The position numbers and the translations under genes were made by a program. DNA of 64,000 nucleotides from Polynucleobacter sp. MWH-S4W17 (lineage in GTDB: Bacteria; Pseudomonadota; Gammaproteobacteria; Burkholderiales; Burkholderiaceae), in contig NZ_CP061295.1 of NCBI RefSeq assembly GCF_018687535.1, positions 744,001 through 808,000 of the forward strand, written 5' to 3'. The notes beneath the pieces were generated by a model, which saw only the letters and a program-made list of their open reading frames with translations, did no database searches and had not been told where the DNA came from. Numbering within the stretch: the stretch's first letter is position 1; the number at the start of each line of letters is the position of its first letter. This document shows positions 15,773-23,970 of this stretch, piece by piece.

Positions 15773-17083
15773 ATGAAAAAATTACTACCTATTCTGATCA
15801 TTGGCGCCTCTCTTGGTGTGATGTCTTCAGTTACCTTTGCTGATCCTCCAATGCCACCTTTTTATGCTGCTGTCATGAAAATGGCTCCAGAGGGTAAGTT
15901 GGGGCAGATTATCAAAAAAGAAAAGATAAAAACATCCGTTAAAGGTGCGCAAGCATGGAAGATTGCTTACATTTCTTCAGATGTTGCTGAGCGTAAGACC
16001 ATTTCAACTGGTTTAATCGTAGCGCCTATTGGACAGGCGCCTAAAGAGGGTAGGCCGATCATGGCCTGGGTTCATGGCACAACAGGTTCAGCCCAAAACT
16101 GTGGCCCTTCTCAAATTACTAACCCAGCCACTCCTTTAAATGAATACTTCTTAATGGATGGCAATTCTTGGACTGATTACGGCATTCCGAATGTGGAAGA
16201 GTTTATTAAAGAAGGCTATGTCATCGTTGCTACCGACTATCAAGGTCAAGGCGGTGGCGGTAAGCATCAATACGCAGTAGCTCAAACTAATGGTAGAGAT
16301 GCTATTAATTCTGCAAGAGCAGCTAGCTCCATGAAAGAGGTCGGCGCCGGTAAGAGGACCATTATTTATGGCTGGTCTCAAGGTGGCGGGGCGACGATTG
16401 CAGCTGCAAGTCTGCCAGAGTACCAAGCTCAACAGGGCACTGCGGCAGATAATCTCCAATATCTTGGATTTGTAGCATTGGCACCAGACGACGTAGCGGC
16501 GGTATTACCAAAGTTACCAGCGGATGAGGCAGGCGCTAATAAACTCATGAATGAATTTACCCAGGCAAATGTCCCAAATGTATTTCTATTTGCTCATTAC
16601 GTCATGGGCCTTTGGGGAGCTCAAGCAGCTAATCCGAATCTAAAGCTAACCGATGTGTTGACTGATGAAGGTGTAAAGGTCCTTAACCAGTTAGCCGGCA
16701 ATAAATGTGTTCACGTGATGGCCGATTCATTTACCTATGCTTACGGCGATCAATACAAATCATTGATTAAGCCCCAGCCTAGCAACTCCTTAGCTTGGAT
16801 CAATGCATTTATTAATGGCAGCGTAAAACCTGTGAAACCAGTAGCGCCAGTAGTTATTTATTGGGGCACCAAAGATACTGCAGTTCCACCAGTCATGCAC
16901 GAGCTTTATCAGAAGCAGATGTGCGCTATGGGAGCGAATGTGGGAAGAAATCAGCTGCCAGGTGAGCAAACGCACTTTACAACTCCTGGCGTATCAGCTC
17001 CTATGTATCTAGCTTGGGTAAAGGATCGCATTGCAGGTAAGCCGCTGGCAAATGGTTGCCCGCAACCAAGTCAGAAGCAGTGA
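15773..17083 (+). CDS. Exported lipase-like alpha/beta hydrolase
   Basis: The protein has 436 residues from ATG 15773; a TTG 12 nt upstream is less likely because MKKLLP gives a clean signal peptide (core 4-22, cleavage near FA-DP). It resembles the secretory lipase family: an oxyanion-side 'MAWVHGTTGSAQNCGPS', nucleophile elbow GWSQGG with Ser202, acidic residue in 'YWGTKDTAVPP' and catalytic His in 'GEQTHFTTPG'. Such enzymes hydrolyse lipid or polyester esters outside the cytoplasm; no substrate can be assigned. Only a weak ribosome site is visible. A UUCG-capped hairpin separates it from the patatin gene. Confidence 0.85.
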   Translation: MKKLLPILIIGASLGVMSSVTFADPPMPPFYAAVMKMAPEGKLGQIIKKEKIKTSVKGAQAWKIAYISSDVAERKTISTGLIVAPIGQAPKEGRPIMAWVHGTTGSAQNCGPSQITNPATPLNEYFLMDGNSWTDYGIPNVEEFIKEGYVIVATDYQGQGGGGKHQYAVAQTNGRDAINSARAASSMKEVGAGKRTIIYGWSQGGGATIAAASLPEYQAQQGTAADNLQYLGFVALAPDDVAAVLPKLPADEAGANKLMNEFTQANVPNVFLFAHYVMGLWGAQAANPNLKLTDVLTDEGVKVLNQLAGNKCVHVMADSFTYAYGDQYKSLIKPQPSNSLAWINAFINGSVKPVKPVAPVVIYWGTKDTAVPPVMHELYQKQMCAMGANVGRNQLPGEQTHFTTPGVSAPMYLAWVKDRIAGKPLANGCPQPSQKQ

Positions 17084-17109
17084 TCTCAATTTCAAAAAGC
17101 CAAGACATT

Positions 17110-17137
17110 AATAACCACCTTCGGGTGGTTATTGTTT
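17110..17137 (+). terminator. UUCG-capped terminator-like hairpin between lipase and patatin genes
   Basis: A perfect 10-bp stem (AATAACCACC / GGTGGTTATT) closes a TTCG loop and is followed by GTTT. The lower stem is A-T rich and the T-tract is short. The ribosome site of the next gene (TAGGAGG at 17137-17143) starts within 4 nt of the stem. Confidence 0.6.
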
Positions 17138-17149
17138 AGGAGGATATGT

Positions 17150-18250
17150 ATGACCCAACCCACTCGCCGTAATTTCCTTAAATCATCTGCAATTGGTGCG
17201 GTAGTCGCTGCTAGCACTCAGGCTTTTGCTCAATCGCCAGGTCTATCTAAAAAGACTATTGCAGAAGTAAGAGCTTTGGATGCTAAAGAAATTCAAAAAA
17301 CAACCTCAAGCTGGGATGATGGTCTAGCGCATCCTATTCCATATAAAAATCCTCCGGGTAAGGGCAAAGATAGGGCGATCGTATTGGGAGGAGGCTCTGA
17401 ATATATGAGCTCATTTTTAGTTGGCTACTTTCATGCAATGCTCACCAATGGTATTGATCTTCGTTTAGCAGACATTGTGGTTGGCACATCTGCTGGTGCA
17501 GTTTTGGGAAGCGCTTTATTAGGTAGCCGCCTAGACCTATTTTCAGCAGAATTTAATTTATTGGCCGACTATCCAAAGGTCATGGCTAAGCTAGTTCCAA
17601 CAAAAAAGTTCTTGCCTAGCCAAGAGCGTGTAATGAGGATGGGGCTTAATGCCAAGGATGGTAATCCCGATACTATTCAGGCGATTGGCCATGCTGCAAT
17701 GGCTGCAAAATCCATTCCATCTGAAAAGTTTCAAAATAACATTAAAGTTTTCTTGGGGGGTATTAAAGCCATTCCCCAGAAGATGTACATCACTACGATT
17801 GATTGCTATACGGCTGAACGTTTAGTGATTGCTCCAGATTCGGGTGTATCGGTCATCGATGCTTGTGCGGCTAGTGCTTCTGCGCCAGGTGTCACCGGCC
17901 CAACCTGGGTTAAGGATCGTGTTTGTATGGATGGCAGTATTGGCTCTACCGAAACACATTGCGACATTGTTGCGGGATCTAAGCGAGCTCTAGTAATTGC
18001 GCTGGCAGATACTATTGAGCAAGAAAAAGAAGGGCTGCGTTTGAATCATCTGCCTAATACCATTTTGCAAGAAGTAAAAGACTTGGAAGCTGCCGGCACA
18101 AAGACCAAGTTGGTTGTGGTTGGGATGCTCCCTGGCAGAAGAACAATGAGCGTTGTAGATCCGGCAATCATGGAGCCAGCCATTCAGTATGGATATGATC
18201 GAGGAATGCAAGATCTCCCTGAAATGAAGCGTTTTTGGATGTCAGCTTAG
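17150..18250 (+). CDS. Tat-exported patatin-like phospholipase
   Basis: The protein has 366 residues from the ATG at 17150, which follows a strong TAGGAGG site. The N-terminus is a twin-arginine signal: TRRNFLKSS at 5-13, hydrophobic stretch to about 27, 'AFA' cleavage. The patatin fold is indicated by the oxyanion loop 'VLGGGSEYMSS', the nucleophile motif GTSAG with Ser114, and the 'DGS' motif with Asp261, which together form the Ser-Asp dyad. Patatin-like enzymes are lipid acyl hydrolases. Export through Tat implies a role in the periplasm, on the surface or outside. It sits between two other exported serine hydrolases, although a hairpin separates it from the upstream one. Confidence 0.85.
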   Translation: MTQPTRRNFLKSSAIGAVVAASTQAFAQSPGLSKKTIAEVRALDAKEIQKTTSSWDDGLAHPIPYKNPPGKGKDRAIVLGGGSEYMSSFLVGYFHAMLTNGIDLRLADIVVGTSAGAVLGSALLGSRLDLFSAEFNLLADYPKVMAKLVPTKKFLPSQERVMRMGLNAKDGNPDTIQAIGHAAMAAKSIPSEKFQNNIKVFLGGIKAIPQKMYITTIDCYTAERLVIAPDSGVSVIDACAASASAPGVTGPTWVKDRVCMDGSIGSTETHCDIVAGSKRALVIALADTIEQEKEGLRLNHLPNTILQEVKDLEAAGTKTKLVVVGMLPGRRTMSVVDPAIMEPAIQYGYDRGMQDLPEMKRFWMSA

Positions 18251-18323
18251 AACCCAAAGCAATCCTTGAGCAGTATTGAGCTGCTAGCATGATCCTTTTA
18301 AAACTAATCCAAACTAGAGCCTT

Positions 18324-19277
18324 ATGACGCCTCTTAATAACACTCCAACCCTATTAATAAATACTTTAATGCGATGCATTTATTTAACGATTACTGCACT
18401 TTTCATTTTTCTAAGCCCAAGCAATCCAGTGCAAGCCCAAGAAAAACCTGAAGTTAAGTATGCCCAAGTAGGAGATGTGAAGTTAGCCTACTACCTAAAA
18501 GGCAAGGGTGATCCCATGATCCTCATCATGGGCTATGCCGCCACCATGAGCGCTTGGGATCCAGCCCTGCTCGGTGAGTTGTCAAAGAATAACCAGCTGA
18601 TCATTTTTGATAACCGCGGCGCTGGACTTTCTACCGACACTAAAGAAAACTACACAACCATTCCGCAAATGGCAGATGATGCCGCAGGCTTGGTGAAGGC
18701 CCTGGGTTTTAAAAAGGTAAACGTATTCTCGTGGTCAATGGGTGCACGAATTGGTCAGCAGCTTGTTATCAAACACCCAGAGCTAGTCAATAAAGTCATT
18801 CTGTGCGCCCCAAATCCCGGCGGAAAATATCAGATTGCTATTGATAAGAAGGTTGGGGAGGAGTTGAATAATCCGAGTCTTTCTCCTATGGAGAATTTCG
18901 AGTTGTTGTTCCCAATTACGCCTGAAGGTAAAGCGGCCGCTAAGGTTGTATACGGGAGATTTATGGCGGCAAAAGCTGCGGGAACCATCCCTGATGATTT
19001 CGTAATTTCTAAAGAAGCTAAGGAACGCCAGGTTCGTGCTCGTACCACTCTCTGGAATGCTGATAATCAGAATTACCAGGATTTAAAGAAGATTAAAGTT
19101 CCCGTTCTAGTGGCTGACGGTCGTGAGGACATCATCGACAATCCAAAAAACTCAGTTGTGATTGCCAATCAAATTCCTTTTGCCTGGTTGGCTTTTTATG
19201 AGGGTGGCCATGCATTCTTATTTCAAAGCTATAAGAAGCTTTCTGAAACTGTGAATGTATTTCTCCAAAAAGACTAG
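18324..19277 (+). CDS. Exported alpha/beta hydrolase
   Basis: The 317-residue protein has a hydrophobic signal-like segment at about 17-36 ending in 'VQAQ'; a second in-frame ATG at 18369 (MRCIYL) would give a standard signal peptide. The fold is a canonical alpha/beta hydrolase: 'ILIMGYAATMSAWDP' (oxyanion region), 'FDNRGAGLS', nucleophile elbow FSWSMGA with Ser138, acid in 'VADGREDIIDNP' and His in 'EGGHAFLFQ'. Close motif relatives include haloperoxidase-like and esterase enzymes, so the reaction is not defined. It is followed by a good intrinsic terminator. Confidence 0.85.
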   Translation: MTPLNNTPTLLINTLMRCIYLTITALFIFLSPSNPVQAQEKPEVKYAQVGDVKLAYYLKGKGDPMILIMGYAATMSAWDPALLGELSKNNQLIIFDNRGAGLSTDTKENYTTIPQMADDAAGLVKALGFKKVNVFSWSMGARIGQQLVIKHPELVNKVILCAPNPGGKYQIAIDKKVGEELNNPSLSPMENFELLFPITPEGKAAAKVVYGRFMAAKAAGTIPDDFVISKEAKERQVRARTTLWNADNQNYQDLKKIKVPVLVADGREDIIDNPKNSVVIANQIPFAWLAFYEGGHAFLFQSYKKLSETVNVFLQKD

Positions 19278-19299
19278 TTAGGTCTGCATTGCTGAAGTT

Positions 19300-19325
19300 A
19301 AAAGCCACTTATTGAGTGGCTTTTT
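19300..19325 (+). terminator. Intrinsic terminator after the alpha/beta hydrolase gene
   Basis: The stem AAAAGCCACT / AGTGGCTTTT with loop TATTG is followed by a further T. It starts 22 nt after the stop of the plus-strand gene. Its symmetry lets it also serve the minus-strand gene ending at 19387. Confidence 0.8.
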
Positions 19326-19386
19326 ATTTGCCCTTCAAATCTATTTGATGTTGCCGCTATAAAAGTAGGGCCTAGAGGTGGATTGC

Positions 19387-20178
19387 TTAATTCGTCTTCA
19401 GGTTGCCTAGCATCTGCAACGATTCTTGGAGTTTAATGGGTTCCACTGGATTCCAGCCGCGATATGGCGATACGGCGATAAATAAAAATATTACTGCCGT
19501 CACAATACATAATGAGGCTATGGATAAAGATACTTTCATTGCTTTAATGCTTCCCAGATGGACTATGCCCACTGATAACAGCAGCAAGAATGAGAAGACT
19601 GGAATCGATGGCCATTTTTTAAGGCTATCATTATCGTATGCCAGTGACTGTCTAACTTCCCGGTCATGGCGAATAGTACCAATGGCCATCAGGAGCTGGC
19701 TTTCGATGCCGCTACGTTGATTGGGCTGATAGGCAATGTCGCTGATAATTTTATTTAAAGCTAAAAATTCTGGCGTTGAAATTCCACGTTTACTGGCATC
19801 TCTGTTTTCCATGGCGGGCCATTCTTTTTCGATGACTGCGGTCAGATAGTTTTTCATTCCTGAAATTATTTTTACCTGATCCTTCGCAGGAAGGACTGTC
19901 GCCGTACTTACTATGGTCTCAACTGCATTGGATTCGGTGATGACATTTGAGATGGCTGATTGATGATGCTCAAATGAGTAGCCGGCTAGAGTGGAGATCG
20001 CCAGACCGAAAATAAAGGAGGTAATGGAAAGAAAAGAGGGCACTACTGCATCTGAATCATGGAGCCATTGCGATATGGGCGAATCATTCAATGCCCAGTA
20101 AATTGCATAAGCTACGCCAGCTGTTATGAGCGTTGTTGCAACAATTAAAATTAGTAATTCAGTAGTGAAGAGGCTCAT
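19387..20178 (-). CDS. Membrane protein resembling DUF4239 (bestrophin-like)
   Basis: This 263-residue protein has about four membrane segments (approximately 9-29, 46-68, 194-213 and 217-239), with a long soluble loop (about 72-190) between the second and third. The pattern '..SFIFGLAISTLAGYSFEHHQSAISNVITESNAVETIV' resembles the DUF4239 group. No enzymatic motif is visible. The gene stands alone, converging on the hydrolase cluster and lying 49 bp downstream of prlC on the same strand. Function unknown; a channel-like role is only suggested by family similarity. Confidence 0.6.
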   Translation of the reverse strand: MSLFTTELLILIVATTLITAGVAYAIYWALNDSPISQWLHDSDAVVPSFLSITSFIFGLAISTLAGYSFEHHQSAISNVITESNAVETIVSTATVLPAKDQVKIISGMKNYLTAVIEKEWPAMENRDASKRGISTPEFLALNKIISDIAYQPNQRSGIESQLLMAIGTIRHDREVRQSLAYDNDSLKKWPSIPVFSFLLLLSVGIVHLGSIKAMKVSLSIASLCIVTAVIFLFIAVSPYRGWNPVEPIKLQESLQMLGNLKTN

Positions 20179-20227
20179 TGAATGCGTATAAATTAGTTAT
20201 TTAGAATTGAAATCGCAAATCTCATTG

Positions 20228-22366
20228 TTAAGCGAGTCCACCATGTCTTAGCAGGGCATCGATACTTGGCTCTCTCCCTCTAAAGGCTTTAAAAGATTCA
20301 GCCGCAGGGCGACTGCCACCAACCTCTAAAATCTCTTCACGATAACGAGCACCTGTTTTCTCGTCCAGGACACTACCTGTGAGTTTTGCTGCTTCCTCAA
20401 AAGCTGAGTAGACATCAGCAGATAATACTTCCGCCCACTTATAGCTGTAATAGCCGGCTGCATAACCACCAGCAAAGATGTGACTAAAGGTATTGATCCA
20501 ACGAGAGATGGCTGGTTGTGGAATAACGTTGAATTGATCAGCAATCGCTCTGGAAAGGTCTAATACTGCGTGACCTTGAGCATTCTTCGCATCAAAGCTC
20601 GCATGTAAGCGCCAGTCGGTGAGAGACATGACGATCTGACGCAGCGTCATATAACCGTTCTGAAAATTCTTGGCAGCGAGGATCTTGTTAAATAATTCAC
20701 GTGGAAGAGGCTTACCAGTTTCAGCGTGCGCAGTCATCTTTTCTAGCACTTCCCACTCCCAGCAGAAGTTTTCCATGAACTGACTTGGTAACTCTACCGC
20801 ATCCCATTCAACACCATTGATTCCTGAAACCCCTAAAGCGCTAACTTGAGTTAGAAGGTGGTGCAAACCATGGCCACTCTCATGGAAGAGGGTGATGACA
20901 TCATCATGAGTAATGGTAGGTTGACGCAACACACCATCGACCTTGACTGGCGGCGCAAAGTTGCAAACTAAATAAGCAACGGGTACTTGAATTTCCCCAT
21001 TAGGTAGAACTCTACGGCCACGGGCATCATCCATCCAGGCCCCACCACGCTTACCAGGACGAGCATAGGGATCTAGGTAGAAGTAGGCCACGATAGTACC
21101 CTTGGCATTTTTCACGGAAAAGGATTGCACATCGGCATGCCAAGTTGGCAGATCTGCCGCTTCAATCTTGACGCCAAACAGAGTCTGAATGACTTGGAAG
21201 AGGCCATCCAACACTTTAGGCAGGGGAAAGTATTGCTTGAGCTCATTCTCCGAAAAGGAATAGCGTTCTTGCTTCAATCTTTCGGATGCAAAAGCAACAT
21301 CCCATGGCTCTAAGCCATCAGCAATGGATAGCTCGGTCTTGGCAAACTCAGATAGCTCTTGCCAATCTTTTAATGCAAATGGTTTTGCTTTCAGAGCGAA
21401 GTTAGTCAGGAAGGAGTCGACTTCATCAACACTGCTTGCCATCTTTGGAGCCAAACTTAGTGCGGCATAGTTTTTGAAGCCGAGCATATGAGCTTCCTCA
21501 TCGCGCAGTCTTAACTGATCGAGCATGTTCTGAGTATTGTCCCAATCCAATTTACCTTTGGCATATTGGGGTGCCAGTTCAGAAGCGCGGGTGACATAAG
21601 CTTCATACATCAAGCGACGCAGCGCACGATTCTCTGAGTACTGCATGACTGGGTAGTAAGAGGGGAAGTGCAGAGTAAAGGCCCAGCCCTGGAGACTCTT
21701 CTGCTGGGCAGTATCTGCAGCAGCTATAATAGCGTCCTCAGGCAAACCTACCAAATCAGCTTTATCAGTGATTAGATGAACAAAACCATCAGTAGCATCT
21801 AAAACATGGTCTGAAAATGCTTTACCTAAGGTTGCCTGCTCATCCTGAATTTGTGAAAAGCGGGGCTTATCTGCATCATTAAGTTCTGCTCCACCCAGAC
21901 GAAAATCTCGTAAGGAGTTTTCAATGACTTTCTTTTGAGCTGCACTTAATTTTGAAAAGTCAGGCGCTTTGCTGAGCTCTTTAAACTTTTTGTAGAGCTC
22001 TAAATTTTGACCAAGGCTTGAGAAGAAAGCAGTAACCTTAGGTAGCATCTCGCCATAGGCAGCGCGCAATTCTGGGGTATCGGCAACGCTATTGAGATGA
22101 GATATCACGCCCCAAGACCTACCAAAAAATTCAGTAGCATCTTCTAAAGGTTCGGCGAGGGAATCCCAAGTAGATGGAGTGCTTTGATTGACTGCCGCAT
22201 CCACAGCGTCTTGCGCTTGCTTGAGTAAATATTCAATTGCTGGCGCAATATGCTCAGGCTTGACTTCTGAGTAGGCAGCAATGCCGCGCCCAAAAGTAGT
22301 CAGTGGATTGTTTTGCAATTCTGCGGGGAGGGTGCTGCTCAGGGAGTTGGATGTGGATGTAGTCAT
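20228..22366 (-). CDS. prlC: Oligopeptidase A (M3 family zinc metallopeptidase)
   Basis: This 712-residue cytoplasmic peptidase degrades short peptides, including cleaved signal peptides. The zinc motif is HESGH (495-499, HExxH), and the third ligand glutamate lies about 30 residues later in 'NGVEWDAVELPSQF'. The 'YFYLDPYARPGKRGGAW' segment and the C-terminal 'FAGGYAAGYYSYKWAEVLSADVY' are hallmarks of the OpdA/Dcp group. Length is normal. It lies 52 bp downstream of folD on the same strand and may share its transcript, an arrangement common in Burkholderiales. Confidence 0.95.
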   Translation of the reverse strand: MTTSTSNSLSSTLPAELQNNPLTTFGRGIAAYSEVKPEHIAPAIEYLLKQAQDAVDAAVNQSTPSTWDSLAEPLEDATEFFGRSWGVISHLNSVADTPELRAAYGEMLPKVTAFFSSLGQNLELYKKFKELSKAPDFSKLSAAQKKVIENSLRDFRLGGAELNDADKPRFSQIQDEQATLGKAFSDHVLDATDGFVHLITDKADLVGLPEDAIIAAADTAQQKSLQGWAFTLHFPSYYPVMQYSENRALRRLMYEAYVTRASELAPQYAKGKLDWDNTQNMLDQLRLRDEEAHMLGFKNYAALSLAPKMASSVDEVDSFLTNFALKAKPFALKDWQELSEFAKTELSIADGLEPWDVAFASERLKQERYSFSENELKQYFPLPKVLDGLFQVIQTLFGVKIEAADLPTWHADVQSFSVKNAKGTIVAYFYLDPYARPGKRGGAWMDDARGRRVLPNGEIQVPVAYLVCNFAPPVKVDGVLRQPTITHDDVITLFHESGHGLHHLLTQVSALGVSGINGVEWDAVELPSQFMENFCWEWEVLEKMTAHAETGKPLPRELFNKILAAKNFQNGYMTLRQIVMSLTDWRLHASFDAKNAQGHAVLDLSRAIADQFNVIPQPAISRWINTFSHIFAGGYAAGYYSYKWAEVLSADVYSAFEEAAKLTGSVLDEKTGARYREEILEVGGSRPAAESFKAFRGREPSIDALLRHGGLA

Positions 22367-22418
22367 CCCTCTAGCTTAATGGACTGGGAGCAAGTTTGCC
22401 AAAAGTCCCAGTAATTCC

Positions 22419-23273
22419 TTAGTGCTTAGTGGCTTTTTCAGCGGCTTCCAAGGTATTCATGAGAAGCATAGTGATGGTCATCGGGCCAACACCACCTGGA
22501 ACCGGGGTAATCCAGCCGGCGATGTATTTAGCTGTATCAAAATCCACGTCTCCACAGAGCTTGCCGTCAGGCAGGCGATTAATGCCCACGTCAATGACAA
22601 CGGCGCCGTTCTTTACCATATCGCCAGTAACCATTCTGGGTTTACCGGTAGCAACCACCAGAATGTCAGCATCCTTGGTGTGGTGTGCCAAGTCACGAGT
22701 CTTGCTATTGCAAATAGTGACCGTTGCACCGGCTTGCAATAGCAGCATCGCCATTGGCTTACCCACAATATTGGAGGCACCAACAATCACGGCCCGAGCA
22801 CCGCGAATAGGGTAATCAATGCTTTCGAGAATCTTCATGCAACCATAAGGTGTGCAAGGTTTGAATTCTGGTTGACCAACCATCAAGGCGCCAGCATTTG
22901 CTACGTGAAAGCCATCCACATCTTTTTCTGGAGCAATCGCTTCTAAAACTCTCTCAGAGGCGATATGTTCTGGTAATGGTAATTGCACCAAGATGCCATG
23001 AATCGCCGGATCTGAATTCAGTGTGGCAATACGAGCGAGTAATTCTTCTTCGCCAAGCCCTACAGAATAGCGCTCTAAAACAGAATGAAAGCCAACATCT
23101 TCACAGGCCTTTACCTTATTGCGAACATATACCGCGCTGGCAGGGTTGTCACCAACTACGATGACTGCTAAACCGGGTCTGGTACCTTTGGCGGTGACGA
23201 TTGCACCACGTGCAGCAATTTCCGTACGTAGTTTTTTAGAAAGGGCGTTTCCGTCTAATAATTGGGCTGGCAT
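22419..23273 (-). CDS. folD: Bifunctional methylene-THF dehydrogenase / methenyl-THF cyclohydrolase
   Basis: This cytoplasmic enzyme interconverts 5,10-methylene-, methenyl- and 10-formyl-tetrahydrofolate with NADP. The protein has 284 residues from the chosen ATG. A second ATG five codons upstream (23288) overlaps the stop of the response-regulator gene, but the inner ATG has an AGGG ribosome site and the usual N-terminus (MPAQLLDG). Signatures are '[13 protein letters not shown]' (catalytic Lys), '[11 protein letters not shown]', 'KDVDGFH', '[11 protein letters not shown]' and '[10 protein letters not shown]'. It directly follows the two-component regulator gene. Confidence 0.96.
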   Translation of the reverse strand: MPAQLLDGNALSKKLRTEIAARGAIVTAKGTRPGLAVIVVGDNPASAVYVRNKVKACEDVGFHSVLERYSVGLGEEELLARIATLNSDPAIHGILVQLPLPEHIASERVLEAIAPEKDVDGFHVANAGALMVGQPEFKPCTPYGCMKILESIDYPIRGARAVIVGASNIVGKPMAMLLLQAGATVTICNSKTRDLAHHTKDADILVVATGKPRMVTGDMVKNGAVVIDVGINRLPDGKLCGDVDFDTAKYIAGWITPVPGGVGPMTITMLLMNTLEAAEKATKH

Positions 23274-23287
23274 ACAAAACCCTGGCA

Positions 23288-23935
23288 TCAGTTAGGCTGA
23301 GGGTCGGATAAAGCCAAGCGGAGCAGGTCTGCTACCGTATTGACGTTGAGCTTTTCCATGATGTTGGCACGGTGCGCCTCAACAGTCTTAATAGAAATGC
23401 CGAGGTCATCAGCAATTTGTTTATTCAAACGGCCTGCAACGATGCGCTCTAGCACTTGGCGCTCACGACCAGTTAATTTGCTGAGTAAGCTCTGGGTAAT
23501 CTTGCGTTGGCTGGCTTGTGAATAATCGATGCGCGCTTTAGCAAGCATACGATCCACTAAACCACAAAGATCATTTTCTTTAAAAGGCTTTTCAATAAAG
23601 TCTACTGCGCCACGTTTCATCGTGGAGACAGCCATCGATACATCGCCATGACCAGTAATGAAAGCAACTGGCATTGGTAGGTTTTCGCTTGTTAAGCGTT
23701 CTTGCAATTCAAGGCCTGACATACCGGGCATGCGCACATCCAAAATGGCGCAAGAGATAGTGGACTTATCGGTACTTTGCAAGGACTGTAAGAAACGTTC
23801 GGCGCTGGCATGGCATCGCACAACATAACCATTGCTTTCTAAGAGCCAGGTAAGCGAATCTCTTACTGCTTCGTCATCATCAACTACATAGACAACTTCA
23901 GCTTGGTTTGGTTTTGCAGTAGCGCTTAAGTTCAT
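23288..23935 (-). CDS. FixJ/LuxR-type response regulator
   Basis: The protein has 215 residues from ATG 23935. The open frame extends further upstream into the kinase gene, but the added residues do not fit any domain, and GAGA lies before this ATG. The receiver domain has 'VVDDDEAV' (acidic pocket), phospho-acceptor Asp66 in LDVRMPG and Lys in 'IEKPF'. The C-terminal LuxR helix-turn-helix is '[15 protein letters not shown]' followed by '[19 protein letters not shown]' (about 145-200). This is the FixJ/DctR/TodT architecture. It lies 35 bp downstream of its presumed kinase, and its stop overlaps an upstream folD ATG. The divergent pyruvate dehydrogenase operon is a candidate target, but that is inference. 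Confidence 0.92.
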   Translation of the reverse strand: MNLSATAKPNQAEVVYVVDDDEAVRDSLTWLLESNGYVVRCHASAERFLQSLQSTDKSTISCAILDVRMPGMSGLELQERLTSENLPMPVAFITGHGDVSMAVSTMKRGAVDFIEKPFKENDLCGLVDRMLAKARIDYSQASQRKITQSLLSKLTGRERQVLERIVAGRLNKQIADDLGISIKTVEAHRANIMEKLNVNTVADLLRLALSDPQPN

Positions 23936-23970
23936 ATCAGTTCTCGCGAGGTAAATCTTTAAATTCGAAG

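Noticed and set aside
22429..22815. 128-codon open frame on the plus strand inside folD
   Set aside because: Antisense to a clear housekeeping gene, with low-complexity Ser/Thr/Ala/Pro composition and no recognisable domain.
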